Origin: Trujillonella endophytica
Lineage (GTDB): Bacteria > Actinomycetota > Actinomycetes > Mycobacteriales > Geodermatophilaceae
Assembly (NCBI RefSeq): GCF_900110555.1
Contig: NZ_FOEE01000006.1
Location: forward strand, 222,227 to 286,226
Direction: 5' to 3'
DNA: 64,000 nucleotides
Part shown: positions 34,098 to 41,865 of the stretch, piece by piece
Layout: every line of letters begins with the position of its first letter
How positions within the stretch are numbered: position 1 is the stretch's first letter
Notes under the pieces: generated by a model
What the model was told of the DNA's origin: nothing
Database searches by the model: none
What the model saw: only the letters and a program-made list of their open reading frames with translations
Position numbers and translations under genes: made by a program

Positions 34098-35582
34098 TCA
34101 GCGGCGGGGGCGCCCTGCCCCCGGCAGGAGCAGCACGACCTCGGTACCGGCACCGCCGTCGGCCGGGGCGCCCATGGACAGCTCGCCGCCCAGCTCGCTG
34201 GTGACCAGGGTGCGCACGATCTGCAGGCCGAGCCCGTCGGTGGCGGCCGGGTCGAAGCCCGCGGGCAGGCCCGAGCCGTCGTCGCGGACCCGGACGACGA
34301 GGTTGTCGCCGTCCCGCTCGGCCTCCAGCCGGATGTTCCCGCTCTCGCCGTCGGGGAACGCGTGCTCGGCGGCGTTGTGCAGCAGCTCCGTGACCGCCAG
34401 CACGAGGGGCGTGGCCGCGGCCGCCGGCAGCTCCCCGATGGCGCCGACCCGGGAGGTGTGCGCGGCCGGGCCGACCGAGGCCAGGTCGCCGAGCATCGGC
34501 AGCACCTGGTCGAGGACGGAGTCGACGTCCACCACGTCCTCGCGGCTGCCTGCCAGGGTCTCGTGCACGATCGCGATGGAGGCGACCCGGCGCACGGACT
34601 CCTCCAGCGCGGCGCGGGCGGCGGGCTCGGTGAGCCGCCGCGCCTGCAGCCGCAGCAGCGCGGCGACGGTCTGCAGGTTGTTCTTCACCCGGTGGTGGAT
34701 CTCGCGGATCGTCGCGTCCTTGGTCAGCAGCGCGCGGTCGCGGCGGCGCACGTCGGTGACGTCGCGGACGAGCACGAGCGCGCCCGCCTCGCCGCCCGGG
34801 GCCTGCAGCGGCAGCGCGCGCACCAGCATCGTGGCGCTGGTGCCCTCCAGGTCGGTGAGCTCGGGGAAGCGGCCGGCGACGGCGGCCCGGATGCCGGCCG
34901 CGACCGCCTCGGCGGCGACCCGGTCCGCGGCGACCTCCCGGCTCAGCCGGGCGAGGTCCGCACCGACGACGTCGCCGGTCACCCCGATCCGGCGGTAGGC
35001 CGACAGCGCGTTGGGGCTGGCGTAGACGGCGCGTCCGGCGCCGTCCAGGCGGACCAGCCCGTCGCCCACCCGCGGGCTGAGCTCGGCGTCGAGCACCGTG
35101 CGCGGCGGAAAGGTGCCGGCCGACACCATGAGGCAGAGGTCGGCGGCGATGTCGAGGTACGTGAGCTCCAGCGTCGACGGCGACCGGGTCACCGCCAGGT
35201 TGGTGTCCCGGGCCAGGACCGCGACGACGACGTCGTCGTGGCGCACGGGGATGACCTCGCGGCGGCGCGGGGCGATGCCCGACCAGTCCGGCTCCCCCTC
35301 CGTGACCGGCCGGCCCTCGCGGTGGGCCACCTCGAACGGCTGCGCGTCCTCGCCCGCGATCTCGCTGCCGACCAGGTCGTCGGGCTGGCTCGTGGGCGCG
35401 GTCAGCGGCCGGACCTGGGCCACGCACCACCACGTGCCCGACCGCAGCGGCACCCAGAGGGTGAGGTCGGCGAAGGAGAGGTCGGCCAGCAGCTGCCAGT
35501 CGGCCACCAGCCGGCGGGCGTGGTCGGCCTGGGACGGCGACGTGGCCGCGCCCCGCGTCAGGCGATCGGAGAGGCTGCTCAT
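34098..35582 (-). CDS. pdtaS: PdtaS-type sensor histidine kinase (HisKA_2)
   Basis: The protein has 494 residues. It is cytosolic, with no membrane segments, and has a GAF-like domain (about 20-170) and a PAS-like domain (175-280). The HisKA_2/HWE-type box IREIHHRVKNNLQTVAALLRLQARR follows, split as IREIHHRVKNNLQ and VAALLRLQARR, then an HATPase domain with TELLHNAAEHAFP and DDGSGLP. This is the layout of PdtaS, which phosphorylates the ANTAR antiterminator PdtaR. PdtaR is not in the window. The gene lies beside the biotinyl-carrier gene as in M. tuberculosis (Rv3220c/Rv3221c). Confidence 0.9.
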   Translation of the reverse strand: MSSLSDRLTRGAATSPSQADHARRLVADWQLLADLSFADLTLWVPLRSGTWWCVAQVRPLTAPTSQPDDLVGSEIAGEDAQPFEVAHREGRPVTEGEPDWSGIAPRRREVIPVRHDDVVVAVLARDTNLAVTRSPSTLELTYLDIAADLCLMVSAGTFPPRTVLDAELSPRVGDGLVRLDGAGRAVYASPNALSAYRRIGVTGDVVGADLARLSREVAADRVAAEAVAAGIRAAVAGRFPELTDLEGTSATMLVRALPLQAPGGEAGALVLVRDVTDVRRRDRALLTKDATIREIHHRVKNNLQTVAALLRLQARRLTEPAARAALEESVRRVASIAIVHETLAGSREDVVDVDSVLDQVLPMLGDLASVGPAAHTSRVGAIGELPAAAATPLVLAVTELLHNAAEHAFPDGESGNIRLEAERDGDNLVVRVRDDGSGLPAGFDPAATDGLGLQIVRTLVTSELGGELSMGAPADGGAGTEVVLLLPGAGRPRR

Positions 35583-35612
35583 GGTGCCCGGAGCCTATGG
35601 CCCCACCTGCGG

Positions 35613-35816
35613 GTGACCGCCGCGAGCTCGGCGGTGCGGGGGCCGCTGCACCGGATCCGCGAGCTGACCGTCGGCGTCCACCGCGACGAGGAGCCGGCGT
35701 CGCCGGAGTACCTGACCCGGCTGGGCGACCGGGTCGTGGCAGCGCGACGGAAGGACCCCACTGCCCCACTCGCACGCTCGCGGCGGGCCCCTGCAGCGGG
35801 GCCCGTCAGACGGTGA
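35613..35816 (+). CDS. possible small protein or gene remnant
   Basis: A 67-residue frame starts at GTG 35613. Its first 47 codons have coding-like third positions and read RGPLHRIRELTVGVHRDEE, then a helix-like segment ending RVVAARRKD. The remaining codons run into the dispersed repeat at 35750 and antisense to the biotinyl-carrier gene, so the natural end seems to have been replaced. No family is recognised and no ribosome site is seen. It may be a real small gene, a truncated remnant or chance. Confidence 0.3.
   Translation: MTAASSAVRGPLHRIRELTVGVHRDEEPASPEYLTRLGDRVVAARRKDPTAPLARSRRAPAAGPVRR
35750..35804 (+). repeat. dispersed 3'-end repeat, copy A
   Basis: This 55-bp element begins GAAGGACCCCACTGCCCC and continues through GCTCGCGGCGGGCCCC. 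It ends in a hairpin with 8-bp arms CGGGCCCC/GGGGCCCG. It is nearly identical to copy B at 43296. It lies directly after the stop of the biotinyl-carrier gene (opposite orientation) and probably serves as that gene's terminator. Confidence 0.7.
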
Positions 35817-36027
35817 CGGTGGCGATCAGGTCGCCCTCCTGGAGCACCTCGCCCTCGATCACGTGCAGCTCGGCGACGGTGCCGGCCCGCTCGGTGAGCA
35901 CGGGGATCTCCATCTTCATCGACTCGAGGATGACCAGCGTGTCGCCCGCGGCGACCTGCGACCCCGGAGCCACCAGCACCTTCCAGACGCTGGACACCAT
36001 CTCGGCGTGGATCTCCTCGACCGCCAC
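35806..36027 (-). CDS. biotinyl carrier protein (TB7.3-type)
   Basis: This 73-residue single biotinyl/lipoyl domain has the biotin site ESMKMEIPV and the paired VSSVWKVLVAPGSQVAAGD and GEVLQEGDLIATV hairpins. The GTG at 36027 was chosen because GGGGGAGG lies 5 nt upstream and because the product then matches the roughly 71-residue mycobacterial TB7.3. An ATG at 36060 would add 11 residues but has no ribosome site. The domain could serve as the carrier of an acyl-CoA carboxylase. The adjacent carboxylase-like gene, however, lacks a complete ATP-grasp domain. Confidence 0.88.
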   Translation of the reverse strand: MAVEEIHAEMVSSVWKVLVAPGSQVAAGDTLVILESMKMEIPVLTERAGTVAELHVIEGEVLQEGDLIATVTV

Positions 36028-36120
36028 CGGCACCTCCCCCACCTCGACGCTGTGGTTCATCCAACCACTGCCGGTGGCACGGGCGGACCGGACCTGCGGG
36101 TTCAGCGGGCGGATCCTCGC

Positions 36121-37164
36121 TCAGCTGCCGGGCGCGGGGTGTCCGGAGGCGAGCCGGTCCAGCACCGCGCACACCTCGGCGCCGTCGTGCGGCACCCCGA
36201 TCTCGCCCAGGCCGGTGAGCGCCTCGCTGGCCGCGCGCGCCGCCGTCGGCACGTCGACGGCACCGGCGCTGACCGTCGCCAGCAGGGCGTCGTACCAGCC
36301 GTCGAGCCGGTCGCCGGGCTCGTAGCCCCGGGTGGCCACCACGTCCAGCGCCCGCCCCCGGCTCCGCGGCCGGCCGCCGCCGGGCAGCGGCCCGGTGACG
36401 CGCCCGGCGCGCCCCGGGGCCAGCGTGGACCGGAGCTGGACGGCGACGGCGGACCGCGGCGGGTCCACGCGGGGCCCCGCGCCGGCCGCGGTGCCCGAGG
36501 CGCTGCGCAGCGCCAGCTCGACGGCGTCCACGCCGTGCGCCCGCTCCAGCACCGCCATGTCCAGCGAGAACCCGGCCGCCACCTCGGCCAGCTCCCCGTC
36601 GGGGTCGACCCCCACGGTGACCAGGCCGCGCCAGCCGACCTCGACCAGGCGGTGCGCCGCGGCGGGCAGCGGAGGTGACTCCTCGGGCGTCCAGGAGACG
36701 CGGGCGATCCCGGCGGCGCGGTCCCGGGTGACCGGCGTGGCGAAGCGCAGCCCGTCGTCGGTCACCCACGCCAGCAGGCCGCGCTCGCTCGCCGGCTCCA
36801 CGCCGTCCCCACCGAGCCGCTCGAGCACCGCCGCTCCCGGACCGACCCACGTCAGGCCCGACGCCACGACCGCCCCGGCCAGCCGGGCGTTGCCGGCCAG
36901 CGCCGGCGGCACCGGGAGGACGGCGGAGACCCCGCTGCGGCGGGCGGCCTCGACGATCCGGTCGACCGCCAGGTAGGACTCGCTCGCGGGCGCCGGCCCC
37001 AGCAGGACGGCGTCGTCGGCCATCCGCACGTGCAGCGCGTGCCGCTCCGCCTCCGAATGGACGGCGACGGCCTTGACCTCCAGCCGCTCGCAGGCGGCGA
37101 TGACCGCGCACGCCGCCGGGCCACGACCGGCCACGAGCACGCTCTCGATCCCCAACTGCGCCAC
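36121..37164 (-). CDS. degenerate biotin-carboxylase-like protein
   Basis: The 347-residue protein's residues 1-118 follow the biotin carboxylase N-terminal domain (VLVAGRGPAACAVIAACERL, VAVHSEAERHALHVRMADDAV, ESYLAVDRIVEAA, GLTWVGPG). The last ~120 residues follow its C-terminal domain (HGVDAVELALRSASG, GYEPGDRLDGWYDALLATV). The ATP-grasp core between them is shortened by about 100 residues. I see no Gly-rich ATP loop and no paired Glu metal ligands, so carboxylation is unlikely. Its neighbour is a biotinyl carrier protein, 93 nt downstream on the same strand. It could be a regulatory or structural pseudoenzyme. Confidence 0.75.
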   Translation of the reverse strand: MAQLGIESVLVAGRGPAACAVIAACERLEVKAVAVHSEAERHALHVRMADDAVLLGPAPASESYLAVDRIVEAARRSGVSAVLPVPPALAGNARLAGAVVASGLTWVGPGAAVLERLGGDGVEPASERGLLAWVTDDGLRFATPVTRDRAAGIARVSWTPEESPPLPAAAHRLVEVGWRGLVTVGVDPDGELAEVAAGFSLDMAVLERAHGVDAVELALRSASGTAAGAGPRVDPPRSAVAVQLRSTLAPGRAGRVTGPLPGGGRPRSRGRALDVVATRGYEPGDRLDGWYDALLATVSAGAVDVPTAARAASEALTGLGEIGVPHDGAEVCAVLDRLASGHPAPGS

Positions 37165-37363
37165 CGCCTGCGGTCCCCTCCCCCGATGCTCCGTGCCCGC
37201 CCACCCCTGTCCGGCGCGGTCCCCCGCCCGGGCCGTGAGAGGCTTGCCCGGTCAGCTTGGCGGGTCCGCCGGGCGGCCGCACACCCGGCCCCCCGGACAC
37301 GCCCGTGGCGATCGAGACGCCCGACCGGTCGTCTCCGGCACCAGCGAGGGAAGGAGGGCAGCG

Positions 37364-37438
37364 ATGTCCAAGCGTGGACGCAAGCGTCGCTCCCGCAAGG
37401 GGAGCAAGGCCAACCACGGCAAGCGGCCCAACGCCTGA
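37364..37438 (+). CDS. 50S ribosomal protein bL37
   Basis: The product is a 24-residue, strongly basic peptide, starting MSKRGRKRRSRKGSKANH and ending GKRPNA. It matches actinobacterial bL37 (AURKAIP1/COX24 motif), a tiny protein of the large ribosomal subunit found in mycobacteria. AAGGAGG lies 7 nt before the ATG. The gene lies next to rsrA on the opposite strand, between the thiol-stress regulators and the carboxylase-like gene. It is very short and easily missed by gene finders. Confidence 0.92.
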   Translation: MSKRGRKRRSRKGSKANHGKRPNA

Positions 37439-37468
37439 AACAGGGCGCTCGGGCGGGCGCCCCGCCGC

Positions 37469-37828
37469 TCAGGCGGTGGGGCGCTCGGCGCTCCGCTCGG
37501 TGACGACCTCGGTCGTGATCCGCTCGACGCTGACGGTGGTGCCGTCCTCCTCGAAGGAGACGGTGGTCAGCTGCATCTTGATCCGGTCCCGCAGCCCCAT
37601 CGGGGGCGCGTCGCCCCCGCAGCGGCGGCGGACGAGCGCCTTGAACTCCTGCTCGATGCCGAACTGGCGCAGGCACGGCGAGCAGTCCTCGAGGTGCTCG
37701 GCGATGACGGCCCGCCGGGCGTCGTTCGTCTCGTGGTCGAGGAACTCGAAGACGTGGGTCAGGACGTCGTCACACGAGTCGATCCCGACCTCGTCCTCGT
37801 CGTGCCCGTGGTCCGCGTGCTCGCTCAC
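37469..37828 (-). CDS. rsrA: anti-sigma factor RsrA/RshA
   Basis: This 119-residue zinc-binding anti-sigma factor has ligands C19, H45, C49 and C52, the H-x3-C-x2-C motif of redox-sensing ZAS proteins. Disulfide stress oxidises the cysteines, releases zinc and frees the sigma factor. The N-terminus is His/Asp-rich ([10 protein letters not shown]) and the C-terminus extends about 40 residues beyond the ZAS core. It overlaps the sigR stop by 4 nt (ATGA-type), keeping sigma and anti-sigma in balance. Confidence 0.93.
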   Translation of the reverse strand: MSEHADHGHDEDEVGIDSCDDVLTHVFEFLDHETNDARRAVIAEHLEDCSPCLRQFGIEQEFKALVRRRCGGDAPPMGLRDRIKMQLTTVSFEEDGTTVSVERITTEVVTERSAERPTA

Positions 37829-38538
37829 GACGCCTCCCCGGAACCCGCGCGGACGAAGCCCCGCTCACGGGCGTAGTCGGCCAGCAGCTTCTGCAGCCCA
37901 CGGCGGCCGCGGTGCAGCCGGGACATCACCGTGCCGATGGGCGTGCCCATGATCTCGGCGATCTCCTTGTAGGCGAAGCCCTCGACGTCGGCGAGGTAGA
38001 CCGCCAGCCGGAAATCCTCCGGCAGCTGCTGCAGGGCCTCCTTGATGTCGGAGTCCGGCAGGTGGTCCAGCGCCTCGATCTCGGCCGACCGCAGGCCGCT
38101 GGAGCTGTGCTCCTCGGCCGCGTACAGCTGCCAGTCCTGGATCTCGTCGGTGGGGTACTGCTGCGGCTGCCGCTGCTTCTTGCGGTAGCTGTTGATGTAG
38201 GTGTTGGTCAGGATCCGGTACAGCCACGCCTTGAGGTTCGTGCCCTCGGCGAACTGGTGGAAGGCCGAGTAGGCCTTCACGAAGGTCTCCTGCACCAGGT
38301 CCTCGGCGTCGGCGGGGTTGCGGGTCATCCGCAGCGCGGCCGGGTAGAGCTGGTCGAGGTAGGGCAGGGCGTCGCGCTCGAAGCGGGCGTCACGCTCGGC
38401 ACGGGTCTCGGCGACCTCGGTGCGACTGCCACCCTCGCGGGCCTCGGGCACCTCCACGGGGGTACCGGGCTGCGCGAGCGAGGCCGCCTCGGCAGCCGTC
38501 GGATCCTCCGGGGTCGTGCTCGCGGGCTCCAGGGCCAC
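37825..38538 (-). CDS. sigR: ECF sigma factor SigR/SigH (thiol-oxidative stress)
   Basis: This 237-residue form starts at GTG 38538 (GAGAGGAC 7 nt upstream). Region 2 has [19 protein letters not shown] and [23 protein letters not shown]. Region 4 has [43 protein letters not shown], noted here by its [20 protein letters not shown] segment. These match SigR/SigH closely. In-frame codons continue upstream to GTG 38682, giving an isoform with 48 extra residues when transcribed from the SigR-type promoter. SigR controls thioredoxin, mycothiol and proteolysis genes. It is co-translated with rsrA. Confidence 0.94.
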   Translation of the reverse strand: MALEPASTTPEDPTAAEAASLAQPGTPVEVPEAREGGSRTEVAETRAERDARFERDALPYLDQLYPAALRMTRNPADAEDLVQETFVKAYSAFHQFAEGTNLKAWLYRILTNTYINSYRKKQRQPQQYPTDEIQDWQLYAAEEHSSSGLRSAEIEALDHLPDSDIKEALQQLPEDFRLAVYLADVEGFAYKEIAEIMGTPIGTVMSRLHRGRRGLQKLLADYARERGFVRAGSGEAS

Positions 38539-38691
38539 CGACCGTCCTCTCTGCGCACCCCGGACGCGGGGTGTCACCTCGGACGATCCTAGTCGCGCGG
38601 CATCGGGGCGGCCCGGCGGACGGCGGTGCACGGCCGGACCGGCGCCGGCGCGCGTACGGGCGGTCGGGAGGATGCTGCTCACGGCCGGTGC

Positions 38692-38718
38692 AACCGGGCG
38701 GATCCGGAGCCGATTCCC
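38692..38718 (-). promoter_or_regulatory. SigR-dependent autoregulatory promoter
   Basis: On the minus strand GGGAAT (38718-38713) is followed after exactly 18 nt by GTT (38694-38692), the SigR/SigH consensus GGAAT-N18-GTT. Transcription would start near 38685, only a few bases before the in-frame GTG at 38682, so it would make the longer SigR isoform. Confidence 0.8.
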
Positions 38719-38774
38719 GTCCGGCGACGAAACCGGCGGCAGATGTCGCCGGCCGCTGGCTAGGCTGCCCCGCC

Positions 38775-39248
38775 GTGGCGGCCACCCCCGCGGTCCGGGT
38801 CCTCGAGAAGGCCCGGGTCGCGCACACCCTGCACCCCTACGACGCGGAGCATCCTGACGACCAGGGGCACGGGGAGGCCGCCGTCGCGGCGCTCGGCGCC
38901 GATGCCCGCCAGGTGTTCAAGACCCTGGTCACCCGCGTGGACGGCGTCCTGACCGTCGCCGTCGTCCCGGTGGCCGGCAGCCTCGACCTGAAGGCGCTGG
39001 CCGCCGCGGCGGGCGGCCGCCGAGCGGTCATGGCCGACCCCGCCGACGCCGAGCGGACGACCGGCTACGTGCTCGGGGGCATCAGCCCGCTGGGACAGCG
39101 CAAGGCGCTGCCGACCGTGGTGGACGACTCGGCGCTCGGCTTCGACACGGTGCTGGTGAGCGCCGGCCGGCGCGGCCTCCAGGTGGAGCTCCCGCCCGCC
39201 GAGCTCGTCCGGCTCACCCGGGCACGCACCGGCCCGATCGGCCGCTGA
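38775..39248 (+). CDS. ybaK: YbaK/EbsC-type Cys-tRNA(Pro) deacylase
   Basis: This 157-residue single YbaK/aminoacyl-tRNA deacylase domain shows [17 protein letters not shown] with the conserved Lys. It continues with [20 protein letters not shown] and [19 protein letters not shown]. Family members clear Cys mischarged on tRNA-Pro. The GTG is 8 nt after TAGGCT (38761-38766), so it is probably leaderless. It diverges from sigR, as the related gene does near sigH in mycobacteria. Confidence 0.92.
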   Translation: MAATPAVRVLEKARVAHTLHPYDAEHPDDQGHGEAAVAALGADARQVFKTLVTRVDGVLTVAVVPVAGSLDLKALAAAAGGRRAVMADPADAERTTGYVLGGISPLGQRKALPTVVDDSALGFDTVLVSAGRRGLQVELPPAELVRLTRARTGPIGR

Positions 39249-39266
39249 CCGCCTCCGGACCGGGCG

Positions 39267-40784
39267 TCAGCCGGGGGCGCCGTAGGGCGTGAGCAACTGG
39301 TCGACCGGCGCCTCGTCGTCGGTCAGCACCTGCGCGTCGCCGACGAACTCCGCCAGCTCCGCGCCCTCGACGACCTGCCAGCCGAGGTCGCGCCCGGCCA
39401 GCGCGGTGCCGATCGCCTCGACCGGGAGGGGCCGCTGGGCCGCCACGACGACGACGTTGCCGCCGTCCTCCCCGGCCAGCACCGGCGCCCGGGCGAGCAG
39501 CACCACCTCGCCGAAGACCTCGCCGAGGGTGGCGAGCTCGGCGCGGACGAAGTCCAGCGGCGGGTGGTCGATGAGGTTGACGACGTAGACGCCGTCGTCC
39601 GCCAGCGCGGCGTCGACGGCCTCCAGCGCCTCGACCGTGGTCAGCTGCCAGGGCACCGACAGCCCGCCGAAGGCGTCGCCGACGACGAGGTCCCGGCCGC
39701 CGGCGGGCTCGTCGTCCAGGCCGATGCGGGCGTCGACCACCCGCACGGCCAGCGCCTCGGAGGTGCGCAGGCCCAGCTGCTCCCGGTCGATCTCGACCAC
39801 GCCCGGGTCGACCTCCAGCACCAGGCTCTCGGTGCCCGGGCGGACCGCGGCCAGGTACCGGGGCACGGTCAGCCCGCCCCCGCCGAGGTGCAGCGCCGAC
39901 AGCGGCTCGCCCGCGGGCGCGACGACGTCGGTCACCGAGGCGATCGCCCGCACGTACTCGAACTCCAGGTGCGTGGGATCGGCGAGGTCGACGTAGGAGT
40001 GCCGCAGCGTGTCGAGCAGCAGCAGCCGGCCCGTCGGCCGGTCGGGATCGGCCACCACGCGGGCGCAGTGGTAGGCCGTCTCCTCCTCGCACGGGCTCGG
40101 CGCGAGCGCGGCCAGGAGGGTGCCGGCGACGGCGAGGACCACGAGGCCCGCGGTGCGGCGACCGGTGCTGCCGGAGGACCGCCGCAGGTACACCGCGGCC
40201 GCGACGCCGGCGAGGACGGTGACCAGGCCGGTGCCGACCAGGATGCCGCTGGTCGGGAACAGCGCCACCAGGACGAAGCCGGTGCCGAAGGTGGCCGCGA
40301 TCCCGCCGAGGGTGCCGATGCCCGAGAGGCGGCCGACGACGGCGCCGGTCTCCGCGAGGCTGGCCAGTTGCAGCTTGACCACCATCGGCGGCACGGCCGA
40401 GAGCAGCGCCGCGGGCACGACGATCGCGACGAAGGCCAGCAGCAGCACGCTGCCGGCGTCCCCACCGCTGAACGCCTCACCGGTGAACCGGACCAGCGGC
40501 AGGACCGCGATGACCAGCGCGCCGCCGGCGACCACCAGCGGCGGGATGAGCCGCCGCGGGTCCACGCGGTCGGCCAGGCTGCCGCCGGCCCACGCGCCGA
40601 CGGCGATGGCGGCCAGCGCGAAGCCGATGACCGCGGTGTTGGTCTGCAGCGTGATGCCGACGTAGGGGGCGATGAGCCGCAGCCCGGCGATCTCGAGCAC
40701 GAGCACCGCGCCGGAGGAGAGGAAGGTCAGGCCGGCGGCCACCCATCCGGGGAGCGCGCCGGTCGTCGGAGCGGGCCGGCCCAC
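39267..40784 (-). CDS. fused membrane protein/spermidine-synthase-like methyltransferase-fold protein
   Basis: The protein has 505 residues. The first ~225 form about seven to eight membrane segments ([16 protein letters not shown] in the first is typical of the fused MFS/spermidine synthase group). The rest is a Rossmann-like domain with [33 protein letters not shown] and [17 protein letters not shown]. This resembles aminopropyltransferases, but key active-site residues cannot be confirmed by eye, so polyamine synthesis is not assured. The GTG start lies 1 nt after the SRAP stop, so it is probably co-transcribed with SRAP. Confidence 0.85.
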   Translation of the reverse strand: MGRPAPTTGALPGWVAAGLTFLSSGAVLVLEIAGLRLIAPYVGITLQTNTAVIGFALAAIAVGAWAGGSLADRVDPRRLIPPLVVAGGALVIAVLPLVRFTGEAFSGGDAGSVLLLAFVAIVVPAALLSAVPPMVVKLQLASLAETGAVVGRLSGIGTLGGIAATFGTGFVLVALFPTSGILVGTGLVTVLAGVAAAVYLRRSSGSTGRRTAGLVVLAVAGTLLAALAPSPCEEETAYHCARVVADPDRPTGRLLLLDTLRHSYVDLADPTHLEFEYVRAIASVTDVVAPAGEPLSALHLGGGGLTVPRYLAAVRPGTESLVLEVDPGVVEIDREQLGLRTSEALAVRVVDARIGLDDEPAGGRDLVVGDAFGGLSVPWQLTTVEALEAVDAALADDGVYVVNLIDHPPLDFVRAELATLGEVFGEVVLLARAPVLAGEDGGNVVVVAAQRPLPVEAIGTALAGRDLGWQVVEGAELAEFVGDAQVLTDDEAPVDQLLTPYGAPG

Positions 40785-40785
40785 C

Positions 40786-41532
40786 TCAGAAGAGCGCGGG
40801 CTGGTCCGCCGGCTCGCCGACCGACTCCGACCGCTCGATCAGCTGGGCGCCGTTGTTCTTGACGCTGTTCACCATCGGGCTCACCGGGCGCAGCTCGAGG
40901 CCCTCGACGAGCTCCGGCGGGGTCGGCTGCGCGAGCGCCGCGACGTCGTCCATCCCGGGGTCGAGCCACTCGGACCAGCGCTCGCGGGGCAGCACGAGCG
41001 GCATCCGGTCGTGGATCTCGGTGAGAGCCCCCTGCGCGGGCGCGGTGACGACCGTGCAGGTGTAGAGCCGCTCCTCCCCCTCGCCCCACACCTCCCACAG
41101 GCCCGCCATCGCCAGCACCGACCCGTCGGCCGGGGTGATGAAGTACGGCTGCTTGCCCGGGCGGTCCAGCCGCTTGGCCCACTCGTACCAGCCGTCGGCC
41201 GGCACCAGGCAGCGCCGGGAGGCGGCGGCCCGGCGGAAGGCCGGCTTCTCGGCGAGGGACTCGACGCGGGCGTTGAGCAGGCGGTTGCCGATGGACGCGT
41301 CCTTGGCCCAGGAGGGCACCAGCCCCCAGCGGACGGCGCGCAGCTCGCGGTGCCCTCCGCCGGTGAGGGCCCCCTCGGGGTCGCGCTCGCGCTTGTGCCG
41401 GACGACGTAGACGTCCTTGGTCGGCGCGACGTTGTAGTCGGGGGGCAGGGGCTTCTGCCCCCCGGCGGGCACCGCCTCGAACTCGACCACCAGGTCGTCG
41501 GGACGGCGGCTGGCGGCGTATCGACCGCACAT
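40786..41532 (-). CDS. SRAP domain protein (YedK/HMCES family)
   Basis: This 248-residue protein begins MCGRYA, so Cys2 becomes N-terminal after Met removal and can bond covalently to abasic sites in single-stranded DNA. Other active-site segments are [41 protein letters not shown] and [10 protein letters not shown] with the catalytic His. The domain is complete. It protects abasic DNA during replication. In M. tuberculosis the homologue (Rv3226c) precedes aroA, and here aroA follows after the dehydrogenase gene. Confidence 0.95.
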   Translation of the reverse strand: MCGRYAASRRPDDLVVEFEAVPAGGQKPLPPDYNVAPTKDVYVVRHKRERDPEGALTGGGHRELRAVRWGLVPSWAKDASIGNRLLNARVESLAEKPAFRRAAASRRCLVPADGWYEWAKRLDRPGKQPYFITPADGSVLAMAGLWEVWGEGEERLYTCTVVTAPAQGALTEIHDRMPLVLPRERWSEWLDPGMDDVAALAQPTPPELVEGLELRPVSPMVNSVKNNGAQLIERSESVGEPADQPALF

Positions 41533-41596
41533 GGGGCGCTCCTCCCTGCTCGGGCACCGGCGTCGCCGACCCTAGCCGCGGCCACCGACAGCGGCC

Positions 41597-41771
41597 CCTC
41601 CGTGCAATTCCGCGCTTCTGCCCCCGGGCAACTTTGCGCTTCCGCCCCCGGGCAATTCCGCGCTTCTGCCCCCGGGCAACTTTGCGCTTCCGCCCCCGGG
41701 CAACTCCGCGCTTCCGCCCCCGGGCAATTTGCGCTTCCGCCCCCGGGCAACTTCGCGCTTCTGCACGGAGG
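41597..41771. repeat. 24-bp tandem repeat array 1, bounded by inverted repeats
   Basis: Six copies plus a partial seventh of a 24-bp unit (GCAAYTYYGCGCTTCYGCCC plus CCGG) run from 41604 to 41768. Units 1-2 are repeated exactly as units 3-4, and unit 6 lacks one base. The array is enclosed by a perfect 10-bp inverted repeat, CCTCCGTGCA (41597-41606) and TGCACGGAGG (41762-41771). It lies in the 333-nt gap between divergent SRAP and dehydrogenase genes and leaves about 90 nt for the dehydrogenase promoter. Frames across it give repeated peptides that are not credible proteins. Confidence 0.9.
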
Positions 41772-41865
41772 CGGGGACCAGCCGGCGGGCGGACGGCGTG
41801 CGTGGCGGGCCGGGCCGCGGGTAGGGGTCCTGGGAGCCGATCGAGGACGAGACGAGGATCCACCC

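Noticed and set aside
34098..35582. Frameshift or break in pdtaS
   Set aside because: The frame is intact through GAF, PAS, HisKA_2 and HATPase with no missing motif.
36028..36060. Eleven-residue N-terminal extension of the biotinyl carrier protein
   Set aside because: ATG 36060 has no ribosome site, whereas GTG 36027 has GGGGGAGG and gives the usual size.
37825..38682. GTG 38682 as the only start of SigR
   Set aside because: The extension is Arg/Pro-rich and the inner GTG 38538 has a good ribosome site; the longer form is treated as a second, stress-induced isoform.
41604..41768. CRISPR array
   Set aside because: The 24-bp units follow each other with no unique spacers and no cas genes are present; it is a tandem repeat.
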